Positions 40,363 through 49,742 are shown, counted from the first letter of the stretch. The stretch is DNA of 64,000 nt from Siphonobacter aquaeclarae (GCF_900103285.1 NZ_FNGS01000011.1:124001-188000), one strand, 5' to 3'. Numbers and translations: made by a program. The notes: a model not told the origin generated them from the sequence alone.

Positions 40363-42567
40363 CTATTTCACCTCGTTCAATTCCAGAATAACGCTGGTAC
40401 GGCCATTGTTGACAACGGGATTGAACCCGGCTGTCATCAGAAAATCACCGGTAAATACCGATTCCGATGCAATGGCTGAACGTTTGCCCGGATACAGGTT
40501 GATTTCCTTCACGCTGTATTTCCTGGCCGGATCCAGTCCGCCGAATTTCACCGGAATTTTGGAACCCGCGCCGTAACGGTTGCTCACGAGGTAGTTGAAT
40601 ACCACCGAGCGGGTCTTCTGCTTATTCACAAACATCAGCGACGCAAAGTCGTTTTCCCGGGGATTGACGAGCCGGTACAGGTCGCCATGCCAGACCACAT
40701 CGCTGATCGACTTATACGTTTCAACAGACTGCTGACTGAATTTGAGGTCGTCCGGACTCAGGTGACTGACCACAATATCATAGCCCATTTTACCCATCAT
40801 CGCTACGTCGGTCCGGAATTTGAGCGGTTGTTTGCCCCAGTCCGTAACGTGATCGCAGTGGGTAATCGCCGGGAAGAAGTACGAGTATTCCCATTGCAGA
40901 AATACACGTTCGAGGGGATCGGTATTGTCGCTCGGCCAGAATTCCGTGAAGTACTTCAGGGCTTCGTAGTCCACCCGGCCGCCGCCGCCCGAGCACAGCA
41001 TCATCGGTACTTTCGGGTACTTGGCACGCAGGCGGTCGAGGACTTTATACAAACCAAAAACATAGTCTACATACAGTTTCGACTCCGCCTGCTTGGTCTT
41101 TTTCAGGTATTCTGACTGCGCATTGTAGATAACTGCGTTGCAGTCCCACTTGATAAATGCCAGATCGGGATTTTTGGTAAAAAGGTCATCCAGAATACCA
41201 AAAACAAAATCCTGCACCTGGGGATTTGACAGGTCCAGTACCAGCTGATTCCGGAAGTAATGTTCGGGGCGCTCCGGCTGGCGGATAACCCAATCCGGAT
41301 GCTTTTCATACAGCTCGCTCTTCGGGTTGACCATCTCCGGTTCCACCCAGATGCCAAATTTAACCCCGGCTTTCTGGGCTTCCTTCACGAGATAGCCGAT
41401 GCCATGCGGGAGTTTTTTGGCGTTTTCTTTCCAGTCGCCGAGCCCTGCATTGTCGCCGTTGCGGGGGTACTTATTGCCAAACCAGCCATCGTCGAGCAAA
41501 AACAGGTCTACGCCGAGCTTTTTGCCATCAGCGAAGAGACCCGTCAATTTCGTCTCATCAAAATCAAAATAGGTAGCCTCCCAGTTATTGAGGAGGGTCA
41601 GGCGGGAGCCTTCGCCCTCGAGCACACGGTACTTGCGTGCCCAGTCGTGCAGGTTGCGGGAAGCTTCGCCTTTTCCTTTGTCGGAATAGGTAAAGAGGAA
41701 AGAGGGCGTTTTGAACTCCTTACCCGGCTCCAACGGATACTCCGACGCATGCGGGTTGATACCGGCGATCAGGCGGAGGTTATCGTACGAATCGACTTCG
41801 AAGTCAATCTTGAAATTACCCGACCAGCCGAGGGTACCGAGGAGTACTTCGCCTTCGTCTTCCGTCGCCGGCTTGTTGAACGAAAGCTGAAAGGTCGGCG
41901 GCTGAAACAGGTTCGCACGCGTACCGAGCTTGGAATCGAGGGAGAGAATCCCGGCCTTGAGCTGCGTCGTTTCCGGGTTCATTTCCCGCGCCCAGCCGCC
42001 GTGGTAATGGGTGAGGTGGTACTGTCCGGCAGCAAAGTACAGGTTGGCCGACGCATACTTGTGCATGACGATCGGCGCCTTTTCCTGGTGGCGGATGGTA
42101 CTCCACTGCTCCACCACGTTTTCTTTCCGGTAAACCTTGTAGAACAACGTCACCTCAACCGGATACACGGGATCTTTGAGCCGGATGATTGTTTGCGTTA
42201 CATTATCATTCAGCTGCTGTACTTCGTGGCTTTGGTAAAGTAGTTCGAGGGAGGTATTCCCGTCGGCGTGGGTTACCCGGATAGCCGGCTCCGAAAGGCT
42301 GACGGTTCCGCTGGGCGTATACGGAGACGCATAGATACCGGCATTGCCATCATCCTGGCGGTACTGACCGGGGACGGAGGCGTATTCACCGGGCTGCGTC
42401 AGTTTCCGTCCAAAATAGACAATATTGAGGCGATTGTTTTTATCCGTTTGCAGCACCAGGGCATTGCGGCCGGTCTCGATCGGGATAGTGACTTTTTGCT
42501 GGGCAAAGAGGCTGGTTGCGGCAAGAGATAAGAGCAATGCCGAAAAAAAGCGGTTCAGAGATTTCAT
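40363..42567 (-). CDS. Exported alpha-galactosidase (GH36)
   Basis: This 734-residue glycoside hydrolase has a signal peptide (MKSLNRFFSALLLSLAATSLFAQ), an N-terminal beta domain and a TIM barrel. The nucleophile Asp is in FIKWDCN and the acid/base Asp in WPSDNTDPLERV; LFLLDDGWFG, PEMVNPKSELY and LCSGGGGRVD are further GH36 marks. It removes terminal alpha-linked galactose outside the cytoplasm. ATG 42567 was chosen for the signal peptide. No SusC/SusD pair is in the window. Confidence 0.92.
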   Translation of the reverse strand: MKSLNRFFSALLLSLAATSLFAQQKVTIPIETGRNALVLQTDKNNRLNIVYFGRKLTQPGEYASVPGQYRQDDGNAGIYASPYTPSGTVSLSEPAIRVTHADGNTSLELLYQSHEVQQLNDNVTQTIIRLKDPVYPVEVTLFYKVYRKENVVEQWSTIRHQEKAPIVMHKYASANLYFAAGQYHLTHYHGGWAREMNPETTQLKAGILSLDSKLGTRANLFQPPTFQLSFNKPATEDEGEVLLGTLGWSGNFKIDFEVDSYDNLRLIAGINPHASEYPLEPGKEFKTPSFLFTYSDKGKGEASRNLHDWARKYRVLEGEGSRLTLLNNWEATYFDFDETKLTGLFADGKKLGVDLFLLDDGWFGNKYPRNGDNAGLGDWKENAKKLPHGIGYLVKEAQKAGVKFGIWVEPEMVNPKSELYEKHPDWVIRQPERPEHYFRNQLVLDLSNPQVQDFVFGILDDLFTKNPDLAFIKWDCNAVIYNAQSEYLKKTKQAESKLYVDYVFGLYKVLDRLRAKYPKVPMMLCSGGGGRVDYEALKYFTEFWPSDNTDPLERVFLQWEYSYFFPAITHCDHVTDWGKQPLKFRTDVAMMGKMGYDIVVSHLSPDDLKFSQQSVETYKSISDVVWHGDLYRLVNPRENDFASLMFVNKQKTRSVVFNYLVSNRYGAGSKIPVKFGGLDPARKYSVKEINLYPGKRSAIASESVFTGDFLMTAGFNPVVNNGRTSVILELNEVK

Positions 42568-42588
42568 CAGGCAGGAATATAGGAATCC

Positions 42589-42596
42589 CAAAAATA
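42589..42596 (-). promoter_or_regulatory. Promoter -7 element for the alpha-galactosidase
   Basis: The minus strand reads TATTTTTG, an exact TAnnTTTG match, 22 bases before the ATG. Confidence 0.45.
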
Positions 42597-42642
42597 CACG
42601 GTAAGGTGTATTCCCTGCCCTGTTTCCGATACAAATCGCGGA

Positions 42643-43089
42643 TTAGTCGGCGACGTTTTTCTTTTGAAGCGTTTTGTGGAGGCGGGGCGTTTCGATCAGT
42701 GCGGCCGAACCGTACCAGGGATGCAGCTCCAGCGCGAAGATGCCGGCTTTGACGCCGGGATCGGATTCGGCCAGTTTCTGGGCTTCTTCCATGCTCTCGA
42801 CGTTGAAGATCAGGATACCCTTGTTTTCCTTTCCGTCAAGAAACGGCCCGGCTACGATCAGCTTGCCTTCTTCGGCGAGGCGGTTCATGTTGCGGAGGTG
42901 TTCCTTCTGGACTTTCATCCGCTCGTTTTTGTCTTCGATTTTGACAGAACCGGTTTTGAGGAAGGCCAGTACGTATTTTTTCATTCCGTACTCGTCGGCG
43001 CCGAGTTTTCGGGCCAGCGGCTCGTCATAGGTCGTTTGCGCCGAAGCGCCGGTGGCGCACAGCAGGAGCAGAAGCAGTACTTTTTTCAT
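42643..43089 (-). CDS. Exported YCII-related domain protein
   Basis: This 148-residue protein has a signal peptide (1-18) and a YCII-like ferredoxin-fold domain: EYGMKKYVLAFLKTG, LRNMNRLAEEGKLIVAGPFLDGKENKGILIFNV, EEAQKLAESDPGVKAGIFALELHPW. The wider family includes dehydrochlorinase-like and DNA-binding-adjacent enzymes of unknown role. Its His and Asp residues at about HPW and SDP are kept. Function unassigned. Confidence 0.85.
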   Translation of the reverse strand: MKKVLLLLLLCATGASAQTTYDEPLARKLGADEYGMKKYVLAFLKTGSVKIEDKNERMKVQKEHLRNMNRLAEEGKLIVAGPFLDGKENKGILIFNVESMEEAQKLAESDPGVKAGIFALELHPWYGSAALIETPRLHKTLQKKNVAD

Positions 43090-43104
43090 TGTATCAGGTA
43101 GTTT

Positions 43105-43806
43105 TCAGTCGAATTCCATGGATAACTGGTTCTGCTCCCGTTTGGGATGGACGTACTTCTTCCGCTTTTTGAGGGTCTCGTCGAGGATCAGTACCTCCGT
43201 TACCTTCTCCAGTACGCTCCGCTGGGTGAGCACTCCTTTCAGCGCCATGCCGCTGACGAACTCTATTTCACGCTTCCGGATGGTTTCGCGGAAGGCGTTG
43301 TCTTTTAGATTGAATTCGATGACTTCTCCCTGATACAGACCCTTCCAGGCAAATTTCCCGCCTTTTAGTACGGGGGCAATCAGGTCGATCACCGCTTCAG
43401 GGTCACTGACGACCGGATCAGGCGTCAGCCACCGGGCAAACTCCTTGCGCACGATGGTCTGCTCTTCTCCTTCTTCCGGCTCGGCGCCATACCAGCGGAA
43501 GATCACACCTGTCACTTTCGGGTAGTACTTCAGGCGGCGGTAGAAATTCCGGCGGGCTTCACGAAGCGGTACCGGGAGATCTTCGGTCGTCGTCCAGGCC
43601 CTGAATACCTGACGTACAATACCCTCCGAGCCTTCTTCCGCACTGATTCTCCATGTGTTCGGCGTCTCTGTACTTTCGAGCTCCGCGTGTCTCTCTCCGA
43701 TCAGCCCCGTCAGCAGCAGCAGGATATCCCGCTCCCCTTCGTTCCGGACGAGCGCGTCCATCACCGGGGAAGCATCTGTCAATACATACTGAAGCTGAAA
43801 AAACAT
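43105..43806 (-). CDS. Hypothetical protein, 233 residues
   Basis: No family was recognised. The frame from ATG 43806 (MFFQLQYVLTDASPVM) codes for a soluble, charged protein without signal peptide. There are many Glu/Arg/Lys residues, an IVRQVFRAW helix, and a Lys/Arg-rich C-terminus (KKRKKYVHPKREQNQLSMEFD). It lies 15 bases upstream of the YCII protein gene on the same strand, so they are probably co-transcribed. Confidence 0.6.
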   Translation of the reverse strand: MFFQLQYVLTDASPVMDALVRNEGERDILLLLTGLIGERHAELESTETPNTWRISAEEGSEGIVRQVFRAWTTTEDLPVPLREARRNFYRRLKYYPKVTGVIFRWYGAEPEEGEEQTIVRKEFARWLTPDPVVSDPEAVIDLIAPVLKGGKFAWKGLYQGEVIEFNLKDNAFRETIRKREIEFVSGMALKGVLTQRSVLEKVTEVLILDETLKKRKKYVHPKREQNQLSMEFD

Positions 43807-43830
43807 AGGGTACGGGTGAATGGGATGGTG

Positions 43831-44200
43831 GAGAGCTTTAGGCAATACGTTGTAGGCTTTAGGCTGTATGCTTTAGGCTATAGGCTTTAGGCCGCTGGCA
43901 ACGTGTTTCAGCCCTCTCTTGCTTATAGCTTACAGCATAAAGCTTATCGCTTACGGTATGGGCTTTATGCCACATGCAACGTGTTTCAGCCTCTTGCTTA
44001 TAGCTTACAGCATAAAGCTTATCGCTTACGGTATGGGCTTTATGCCACATGCAACGTGTTTCAGCCTCCTGCTTATAGCTTAAAGCATAGAGCTTATCGC
44101 TTGCGGTATAGGCTTTATGCCGTAGGCAATGTGTTTCAGCCTCTTGCTTATAGCTTACAGCCTAAAGCTTATCGCCCAAAAACTACAGCTTATCGCCCAA
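43831..44200. repeat. Tandem repeat with exact 75-bp period
   Basis: The marker string gcttatagct occurs at 43921, 43996, 44071 and 44146, exactly 75 bases apart. Three full units and partial units on both ends are present, with a few base changes. Each unit contains taggc/gcctatt-type words and inverted words such as agcttatag and ctataagct. Reading frames through the unit are an effect of 75 being 25 codons. It lies in a 475-base gap between two genes on the minus strand. Confidence 0.92.
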
Positions 44201-44230
44201 AACCTGCCGCTCCCCCTCCCCGAAAGATAC

Positions 44231-44264
44231 AAAAAAGCCGGATCAGCCTGCACCGATCCGGCTT
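44231..44264 (-). terminator. Terminator of secA
   Basis: A perfect 10-bp stem (aagccggatc/gatccggctt) with a 10-base loop runs into six T on the minus strand, about 17 bases after the secA stop. Confidence 0.86.
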
Positions 44265-44281
44265 CAAAACCAGGGGAAAGC

Positions 44282-47200
44282 TTAGTCGATGACCACGCAG
44301 AGACCGCGTTTTACATCTTCCTCTACTTTCTTGAATTTCACGTCGCGTTCGATACGGCCGTCCATATACTGTACCGAAACCCGCTGGTTGGGCTCGATCT
44401 TGTGGGAACGGATCGGCTGCTGACGCGGGCGGTCTTCGATAGCCGGACCGGCAAGGGCTTCAAGCTCCTCGGCGGTTGGCGCGCTGCCTCCGGTGATGCC
44501 GGCGACGTCGTCCTTGCTGGTTTGCAGCTTCTGCTGCGGCGGAGCCTGCCGGGGCGCCTGCGGAGCGGCCGGGGCTTCGTCTACCTGCAATTCCGGAACA
44601 TCATAGCGCATCAGCAACTGTACGATATCGAAATTGACTTTATTGACAAACTGCTGGAAGAGTTCGATCGACTCGAATTTGTAAATCAGCAGCGGGTCTT
44701 TCTGTTCGAAAACGGCGTTTTGTACCGACTGCTTCAGGTCGTCCATGTCGCGGAGGTGTTCCTTCCACTCCTGGTCGATGACAGAAAGCGCGATTGACTT
44801 CTCGATTTCCCGCGTGACGTCGCGGCCTTCGCTGTGCAGCGCCTTCAGGAAGTTGACCTGGAAGCCCATGAGGTGCTCGCCGTCGGTAAAGGGCAGGCCA
44901 ATGACCGACTGGTCGTTGACATTGCCGCGGTTGGCGTCAAACAACTGCTGGAAGAACGGCAGCATCCGGTGTGCGATATCGCGGCTCTTGGCATTGTAGT
45001 GGCCTTCTGCCGCGGCGTGGAGCTGCTGGGTACGCTGTTCGGGCCGCAGACGGGAGAATTCGTCTTTCGAGAACGGAACCTGGATGGACAACGACTCGAT
45101 GACGCGCAGTTCGAACTCTTCGTAAGACGGGTTATTCTTCACCAGCTCCTCGCATACGTCAAACAGAATATTGGCGAGGTCAAGGGCCAGCCGGTCTCCG
45201 AAGAGCGCGTTCCGGCGGCGCTTGTAAATCGCCTCCCGCTGGTAGTTCATGACGTCGTCGTATTCCAGCAGGCGCTTCCGGATACCGAAGTTGTTTTCTT
45301 CGACTTTCTTCTGCGCCCGTTCGATCGACGAGGTAATCATCGAGTGCTGGATTACTTCTCCTTCTTCCATCCCCATCCGGTCCATCACCTTCGCGATCCG
45401 CTCGGAACCGAACAGACGCATCAGGTTATCTTCCAGCGAAACGAAAAACTGAGAAGAACCCGGGTCACCCTGGCGACCGGCACGACCACGCAGCTGGCGG
45501 TCTACCCGCCGGGATTCGTGGCGCTCGGTACCGATGATGGCAAGTCCGCCCGCCGCCTTGGACTCCGGCGTCAGCTTGATATCCGTACCCCGGCCCGCCA
45601 TGTTGGTGGCGATGGTTACGTTACGGGGCTGACCGGCGCTGGCGACGATCTCCGCTTCGCGCTGGTGGTACTTGGCATTGAGGACCTGGTGCTGAATACC
45701 CCGCATGCGGAGCAGACGGCTCAGGATTTCGGAGTTTTCGACGGAGGTTGTACCGACGAGTACCGGGCGACCGGCTTTCACCAGTTCGTCGATCTCCTGA
45801 ACAACCGCGTTGTATTTCTCCCGAACGGTCTTGTATACTTTATCTTCCTGGTCGGCGCGGACGATCTTGAGGTTCGTCGGAATCGCGACAACGTCCAGTT
45901 TGTAGATCTGCCAGAATTCGCCGGCTTCCGTTTCCGCTGTACCGGTCATACCGCCCAGCTTGTGATACATCCGGAAGTAGTTTTGCAGCGTTACCGTCGC
46001 ATAGGTCTGGGTAGCGTCTTCGACTTTCACCTTTTCCTTTGCTTCGATGGCCTGGTGAAGCCCGTCCGAATACCGGCGGCCTTCCATGATCCGGCCCGTC
46101 TGCTCATCGACGATCTTGATCTTCCCGTCCATGATGACGTATTCCACGTCGCGCTCAAACAGGGTATGTGCCTTGAGGAGCTGGCTGACAGTGTGGATAC
46201 GTTGTGTTTTGATGGAATAGTCGCGGATAATCTCGTCTTTCCGGTGGATTTTTTCCGTTTCGGGAAGATCGGATTTGTCTACGCGGTTGAGCTCGATCGA
46301 CAGGTCAGGCAGGATGAAGAAGTTCGGATCTTCGTTTTTCGACGTCATGACATCGATTCCCTTTTCTGTCAGTTCGACCGAGTTGTTTTTCTCTTCAATG
46401 ACGAAAAACAGCGGCGCATCGGCTTCCGGCATACGCTTGCCCTGCTCCTGGAGGTAGTCGTTTTCGGTCGCCCGCATGATCGCCTGATTCCCCTGTTCGC
46501 TGAGGAACTTGATGAGGGGCTTGTACTTCGGCAGACCGCGGTGCGCACGGAACAGCGCCAGACCACCTTCTTTCGTATTGCCGGCGGCAATGAGGCGGCG
46601 GGCGTCTGTCAGGAAGCCCTGAACGAGCTTCTGCTGCTCTTCGACCAGCTTGTGGATGCGGGGATTGAGTACCTCAAACTCCTGTACGTCGTCGTCTTTC
46701 ACAATCGGACCGCTGATAATCAATGGGGTCCGGGCGTCATCGATGAGGACGGAGTCCACTTCATCGACCATCGCGAAGTGGTGCTTGCGCTGGACGAGCT
46801 CTTCCGGGCTCCGTGCCATGTTGTCACGGAGGTAGTCGAACCCGAATTCGTTATTGGTACCGTACGTAATGTCAGCCAGATAAGCGTTGCGGCGTGCCTG
46901 GGTATTCGGCTCATGGCGGTCGATGCAATCGACGGTCAGGCCGTGGAACTCAAACAGCGGCGCATTCCACTCGGAGTCACGCTTGGCGAGGTAGTCGTTG
47001 ACCGTGACAATGTGTACCCCTTTGCCGCCGAGGGCATTCAGGAACGACGGCAGCGTCGAAACGAGCGTCTTACCTTCCCCCGTCGCCATTTCGGAAATCT
47101 TACCCTGGTGCAGTACCACGCCGCCGATGAGCTGTACGTCGTAATGGACCATGTTCCAGGTAATCGGCTGGCCGACTACGTCCCAGGTGTTTTTCCAGAT

Positions 47201-47659
47201 GGCCTTGTCGCCGTCGATGACGACGTTCGATTTCTTCGAAGCAATAAAGCGGTCGTGAACCGTTGCGGTGACGGCAAGCTGCCCGTTTTCGGTATACCGG
47301 CGGGCGGTTTCCTTCACGAGCGCAAAAGCCCGGGGCAGAATCTCGAGCAATACCTCTTCGAGCTTCTGATCCGACTGTATTTCGAGGGCGTCGAGCTGCT
47401 TGAACAGGGAGTCCTTTTCGTTGATATCCAGGTCCGCTTCTACGTCAATGCGCTGACGGATGGCATCGGCCTGTTCCTGAATGGGAGCCAGACGTTCTTT
47501 GATAACTGCCTTCAAATCAGCGGATTGCTGGCGGATATCATCGTCAGATAAATCCTTTAACCTGGCAAATTCGGCATTAATCTTTCCGACGTAGGGATAC
47601 AGTTCTTTCAGGTCCCGATCGGATTTCGTGCCGAAAATTTTGGTGATGAGTTTAAGCAT
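44282..47659 (-). CDS. secA: Preprotein translocase ATPase SecA
   Basis: This 1125-residue motor drives protein export through SecYEG. It shows Walker A SEMATGEGKT, Walker B in MVDEVDSVLIDDARTPLIISGP, GTAETEAGEFW and the second nucleotide fold VLVGTTSVENSE ... ATNMAGRGTDIKL ... RRVDRQLRGRAGRQGDPGSSQFFVSLEDNLMRLFG. The C-terminus ends in a basic YMDGRIERDVKFKKVEEDVKRGLCVVID segment and has no CxCx8CH zinc motif, the usual state in Bacteroidota. ATG 47659 is the normal start. Confidence 0.96.
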   Translation of the reverse strand: MLKLITKIFGTKSDRDLKELYPYVGKINAEFARLKDLSDDDIRQQSADLKAVIKERLAPIQEQADAIRQRIDVEADLDINEKDSLFKQLDALEIQSDQKLEEVLLEILPRAFALVKETARRYTENGQLAVTATVHDRFIASKKSNVVIDGDKAIWKNTWDVVGQPITWNMVHYDVQLIGGVVLHQGKISEMATGEGKTLVSTLPSFLNALGGKGVHIVTVNDYLAKRDSEWNAPLFEFHGLTVDCIDRHEPNTQARRNAYLADITYGTNNEFGFDYLRDNMARSPEELVQRKHHFAMVDEVDSVLIDDARTPLIISGPIVKDDDVQEFEVLNPRIHKLVEEQQKLVQGFLTDARRLIAAGNTKEGGLALFRAHRGLPKYKPLIKFLSEQGNQAIMRATENDYLQEQGKRMPEADAPLFFVIEEKNNSVELTEKGIDVMTSKNEDPNFFILPDLSIELNRVDKSDLPETEKIHRKDEIIRDYSIKTQRIHTVSQLLKAHTLFERDVEYVIMDGKIKIVDEQTGRIMEGRRYSDGLHQAIEAKEKVKVEDATQTYATVTLQNYFRMYHKLGGMTGTAETEAGEFWQIYKLDVVAIPTNLKIVRADQEDKVYKTVREKYNAVVQEIDELVKAGRPVLVGTTSVENSEILSRLLRMRGIQHQVLNAKYHQREAEIVASAGQPRNVTIATNMAGRGTDIKLTPESKAAGGLAIIGTERHESRRVDRQLRGRAGRQGDPGSSQFFVSLEDNLMRLFGSERIAKVMDRMGMEEGEVIQHSMITSSIERAQKKVEENNFGIRKRLLEYDDVMNYQREAIYKRRRNALFGDRLALDLANILFDVCEELVKNNPSYEEFELRVIESLSIQVPFSKDEFSRLRPEQRTQQLHAAAEGHYNAKSRDIAHRMLPFFQQLFDANRGNVNDQSVIGLPFTDGEHLMGFQVNFLKALHSEGRDVTREIEKSIALSVIDQEWKEHLRDMDDLKQSVQNAVFEQKDPLLIYKFESIELFQQFVNKVNFDIVQLLMRYDVPELQVDEAPAAPQAPRQAPPQQKLQTSKDDVAGITGGSAPTAEELEALAGPAIEDRPRQQPIRSHKIEPNQRVSVQYMDGRIERDVKFKKVEEDVKRGLCVVID

Positions 47660-48014
47660 AGCTCTGTGCTAAAGCACCGTTAATCGTGGTTAGTCAACCA
47701 TGTGACACGCTGACTTTCAATACAAATCGGTTGTGACGGCTTCAAACAAAAAGCCCCCACCGGGGGTCGGACAACAGGCAGAAGACAAATTTACGCTATT
47801 CTCCGCACCCGAAAGCAAAAAAAAAGTTCCCAAACACCGCTTTGGACCCGAAAGCGGCCAAAAGGTTTTGCAGATCGGACAAATTGACAGAAAATCAGAA
47901 GCAGTCGGACAGGTCCGCCTTTTTTGACCAAAAAAACGGTCAGTGAACGGGTTTTCTTTTCTCACCCGCCCTATAACTACTATATTAGTTCGTTTTTTCA
48001 ACGTCATCAGCGCT
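47660..48014. other. Divergent gap upstream of secA with hairpin in the leader
   Basis: This 355-base gap has no credible gene. On the minus strand there is a promoter (47786-47818), followed at about 10 bases by a GC hairpin with T run (about 47749-47770) and then about 90 bases to the secA ATG. A/T-rich sequence near 47970-48000 precedes the plus-strand gene. Confidence 0.6.
47786..47818 (-). promoter_or_regulatory. Promoter for secA (TTG-N22-TAAATTTG)
   Basis: On the minus strand TTG at 47818-47816 and the exact -7 match TAAATTTG at 47793-47786 are 22 bases apart. The inferred start near 47779 gives a leader of about 120 nt that opens with a stable hairpin. Confidence 0.55.
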
Positions 48015-48494
48015 ATGAGCGACCAACAGGAAGAGAATCCCTACTACCGCCGCGTTCACAAGGAGCGGCCCAAGATGAAAATACCCGGCCTGGGCAGTAT
48101 CGGCGCGGGCAAAGGTCAGGGAGATATCTATACCCGCCTGCTTCCCCTTGTCATAATTGCGTTTATCGGTTACGCGGTGTACGATACGTTCGTGTCGATC
48201 AACCGAAAGAAAAAAGACGTAGTAGACGGCGCCGACGCCATCCGGGAAATGACCTGGAATCAGGAAAAGGTATTCAAGAAGTACGCGGATATGGGCAAGA
48301 AGGCCAAACACTTTTACCTCGTGATTGGAAAACCGGGCGCAACCAAAACCATCGACTTCGGCGAGGAAACGTCCGGCTTCTGGGATCAGGTCGACCCGTA
48401 CAACCACCTGACCAAAGCACCGGGCAGTCTGAAAGTGACGGTAGACGCCTACGACAACAGCCGTGACCGTACCATTGAAATGAAATTTGAATAA
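48015..48494 (+). CDS. Single-span membrane protein, 159 residues, unknown function
   Basis: No family was recognised. The protein has a hydrophilic N-terminus (1-45), one hydrophobic span (about 46-62, LLPLVIIAFIGYAVYDTF) and a charged C-terminal domain ending with VTVDAYDNSRDRTIEMKFE. Such proteins are often periplasmic or cytosolic domain anchors. ATG 48015 gives the simplest start; an upstream extension is not supported. A terminator follows. Confidence 0.65.
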   Translation: MSDQQEENPYYRRVHKERPKMKIPGLGSIGAGKGQGDIYTRLLPLVIIAFIGYAVYDTFVSINRKKKDVVDGADAIREMTWNQEKVFKKYADMGKKAKHFYLVIGKPGATKTIDFGEETSGFWDQVDPYNHLTKAPGSLKVTVDAYDNSRDRTIEMKFE

Positions 48495-48523
48495 GGGCTC
48501 ATTTCCTACCTGACCCAAATAGA

Positions 48524-48557
48524 AAAAGGGATTTCCGGCCAGGAAATCCCTTTTTTA
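48524..48557. terminator. Bidirectional terminator between convergent genes
   Basis: A 14-bp perfect stem (aaaaagggatttcc/ggaaatcccttttt) with a 5-base loop has T/A runs on both sides, so it can act on both strands. Confidence 0.9.
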
Positions 48558-48573
48558 TGCTTGTCTGTTTGAA

Positions 48574-49518
48574 TCAGGCTTCCACCAGCATCGCCCCGAA
48601 CGAGTAGCCGCCGCCGAAGGTCGTGACGACAATCTTGTCTCCTTTCTGGAAACGGTACTTGTTTTCATCCAGCCCGATGGCGCAGCCGGCACAGCCGGTA
48701 TTGCCGAGGTACTGAATGTTGGAAAGCAGCTTGTCCATCGGCAGGCCGAGCTCTTCCATGACTTTTTTCGAAATCCGGAAGTTGGCCTGGTGCGGAAGTA
48801 CCCAATCCACGTCGTCGAGGGTCATGCCGTTGCGACCGAGGATCTGCCGGCTCGCACGGGGCATATACACAACAGCGTTGATGAATACGTCGCGACCGTT
48901 GGGCATGACAAACCCGCCGTCTTTCGGCTTCAGGACGACGCCTTCCATAGCCTTACCGGCCGTGGCAGCTCCGCCTGTCAGAATGTCTACGATCTTGAAA
49001 TCTCCTTCGGATACGCGGTCTGCCGAGAGAAACAACGCCGCAGCGCCGTCTCCCCAGAGGTGACCGGCAACTTTGTCTTCGTCATTGCTGTAAGCGGTGT
49101 TATTGTCAGACACCACTACCAGCGCACGCGTCGCTTTTTTCATGCAGAAATATCCCTGCACTACCTCGAGGGCATTCAGCAGGGACGAGCACGCCGAAGA
49201 AACCGACACCACCGGAATATCCGGAATCTGGAGGTCATGCTGGACAGCATGGGCCAGGGAAACGATGGTATCATACGGCGTATAGGTGGCCCCAACAATC
49301 AGGTCAATTTCCTGAACCGGGTAAGGCAGCAACGCCAGTCCCTGGCGTACGGCCTCGATGGCCATGGTATTCGTGTTTTCGTGAGGGGCGGCTTTCCGAC
49401 GTTCTCGGATGCCCGTCCGCTCCACAATCCACTGGTCAGACAATCCATTCAGTCGGGCGAAGTGTTCATTCGTAACAACTTGCTCCGGCAGATAGCTACT
49501 TATCGCGTTGATATACAT
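48574..49518 (-). CDS. 3-oxoacyl-ACP synthase III family protein (FabH-like)
   Basis: This 314-residue thiolase-fold enzyme has the FabH-type triad: Cys in VSSACSSLLNAL, His in VLPHQANFRI and Asn in YLGNTGCAGCAIG. It fits initiation of fatty-acid or related polyketide chains from acyl-CoA plus malonyl-ACP. The usual partner genes are not next to it, so it may be a specialised paralogue. An ATG at 49518 replaces a TTG-led extension. Two copies of a 22-bp palindrome lie about 225-295 bases upstream. Confidence 0.87.
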   Translation of the reverse strand: MYINAISSYLPEQVVTNEHFARLNGLSDQWIVERTGIRERRKAAPHENTNTMAIEAVRQGLALLPYPVQEIDLIVGATYTPYDTIVSLAHAVQHDLQIPDIPVVSVSSACSSLLNALEVVQGYFCMKKATRALVVVSDNNTAYSNDEDKVAGHLWGDGAAALFLSADRVSEGDFKIVDILTGGAATAGKAMEGVVLKPKDGGFVMPNGRDVFINAVVYMPRASRQILGRNGMTLDDVDWVLPHQANFRISKKVMEELGLPMDKLLSNIQYLGNTGCAGCAIGLDENKYRFQKGDKIVVTTFGGGYSFGAMLVEA

Positions 49519-49742
49519 AAGGGTCAAGCGGGGAAAGCTCGCATTTGCACTTTGCCGTGATTTATTGCACTATGCAAAGAATGTGTTTTGTATTGAACTA
49601 CGCAAATGGATCACAGAATATTCATAGAAGCTATTGATATAATCATACGTAAATTTACAATCTCTTCCTATTCGGTGTAACGTAAGGCTCGCATGCGCTG
49701 TATAAACCTTGCGTCCTCCGAAAAGTTCTCTCCAAAAAATTA

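Noticed and set aside
43831-44200. CRISPR array
   Set aside because: The units are contiguous with no unique spacers and no cas genes nearby; it is a simple tandem repeat.
43903-44292. Repeat-protein-like frame through the 75-bp tandem array
   Set aside because: The period of 75 bases equals 25 codons, so any frame stays open through the array on either strand. There is no start context or domain, and the composition is not protein-like.
44834-47551. Very long plus-strand open frame (905 codons) opposite secA
   Set aside because: It is the antisense of the clear SecA coding sequence; its translation has no family features and arises from codon bias.
47717-48007. 96-codon minus-strand frame upstream of secA
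   Set aside because: It spans the secA promoter and leader hairpin and has no domain-like features, so it is not a likely SecM-type gene.
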